Origin: Armatimonadota bacterium
Lineage (GTDB): Bacteria > Armatimonadota > Armatimonadia > Armatimonadales > Armatimonadaceae
Assembly: GCA_014379275.1 (NCBI GenBank)
Contig: JACMMA010000565.1
Span: 1 to 6,566, forward strand
Length of the DNA: 6,566 nt
Reading direction: 5' to 3'
Positions 6,379-6,566 of this stretch are shown here, piece by piece. How positions within the stretch are numbered: the stretch's first letter is position 1; the number at the start of each line of letters is the position of its first letter. The position numbers were made by a program, and so were the translations under genes. The notes below the pieces were generated by a model that saw only the letters and a program-made list of their open reading frames with translations, had not been told where the DNA came from and did no database searches.

Positions 6379-6407
6379 TTGACAAACACATTCGGACATG
6401 CTATAAC
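6379..6407 (+). promoter_or_regulatory. Near-consensus sigma70 promoter for the tRNA genes
   Basis: TTGACA (6379-6384) is a perfect -35 box and TATAAC (6402-6407) a 5/6 -10 box, separated by the ideal 17 bases. Transcription should start near 6413-6415, about 20 bases before the mature tRNA-Leu, leaving a short 5' leader for RNase P. GCGTCG (6410-6415) and CGACGC (6426-6431) form an inverted repeat spanning the start point and leader. Confidence 0.9.
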
Positions 6408-6434
6408 AAGCGTCGTCAGCCGGTTCGACGCCGC

Positions 6435-6516
6435 GGGCGAGTGGTGAAATTGGCAGACACGCTAGACTTAGGATCTAGTGCCGTAAGGCGTAGGGGTTCA
6501 AGTCCCCTCTCGCCCA
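6435..6516 (+). tRNA. tRNA-Leu (anticodon UAG)
   Basis: This is a type-II tRNA of 82 bases with every arm visible. The acceptor stem GGGCGAG (6435-6441) pairs perfectly with CTCGCCC (6509-6515), with A6516 as discriminator. The anticodon stem CTAGA/TCTAG (6462-6466, 6474-6478) encloses loop CTTAGGA with anticodon TAG (6469-6471), which reads CUA and other CUN codons. A long variable arm (TGCC-GTAA-GGCG region) typical of tRNA-Leu precedes the T-arm AGGGG/CCCCT (6492-6496, 6504-6508) with loop TTCAAGT. The next bases are CTA, so the CCA end is not encoded and must be added by a nucleotidyltransferase. Confidence 0.96.
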
Positions 6517-6552
6517 CTACCTCGTTAAAAGGTAGGGTCGCGGTGTAATTCT

Positions 6553-6566
6553 GCGGGAATAGCTCA
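6553..6566 (+). tRNA. 5' end of a second tRNA, probably tRNA-Gly (GCC), cut by window edge
   Basis: The last 14 bases, GCGGGAATAGCTCA, are identical to the start of bacterial tRNA-Gly(GCC): acceptor strand GCGGGAA, then TA and the beginning of the D-arm GCTCA. The spacing of 36 bases after tRNA-Leu and the shared strand suggest one co-transcribed tRNA unit. The anticodon lies outside the window, so the Gly identity is inferred. Confidence 0.7.

Overview
This window looks like ordinary chromosomal DNA from a Gram-negative-type bacterium of moderately high GC content. It carries one housekeeping gene, one membrane glycosyltransferase, a three-gene minor-pseudopilin (type IV pilus / type II secretion-like) operon and the start of a tRNA cluster. 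The large surface protein with a PilX-type N-terminus, prepilins with Ala at the -1 cleavage position, and a Pro/Thr tandem-repeat tail remind me of Armatimonadota and related phyla. That is an impression from family knowledge, not a search result. The tRNA-Leu has no encoded CCA, which argues against an enterobacterial origin.

Layout, left to right. Positions 1-116 hold no gene but contain nested inverted repeats just past the end of ridA. A RidA/YjgF/YER057c-family enamine/imine deaminase lies on the minus strand (117-512). A divergent intergenic region follows (513-714). On the plus strand comes a GT39 / PMT-family protein O-mannosyltransferase-like membrane protein (715-2319, GTG start). 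A 223-base gap (2320-2542) contains a possible structured leader and a weak promoter. Then come three tightly spaced genes: a PilV/GspI-like prepilin (2543-3199), a PilW/GspJ-like prepilin ending in a strictly periodic Pro-Thr-x-x tail (3216-4307), and a 649-residue PilX-like protein resembling DUF4900 proteins (4333-6282). A textbook intrinsic terminator closes the operon (6298-6335). After it lie a near-consensus sigma70 promoter (6379-6407), tRNA-Leu(UAG) (6435-6516) and the first 14 bases of a second tRNA, most likely Gly(GCC) (6553-6566, cut by the window end).

How the genes may work together: the three pseudopilins plausibly form a minor-pilin complex that primes or caps a pilus or pseudopilus. 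The large PilX-like protein would be the exposed module. The upstream PMT homologue could O-mannosylate secreted proteins, and the Thr/Ser-rich tail of the middle pseudopilin is an obvious candidate acceptor. That link is inference from adjacency and composition; nothing in the sequence proves it. I see no clearly novel system, but the PMT / Thr-rich pseudopilin pairing and the unusual tail deserve a look.
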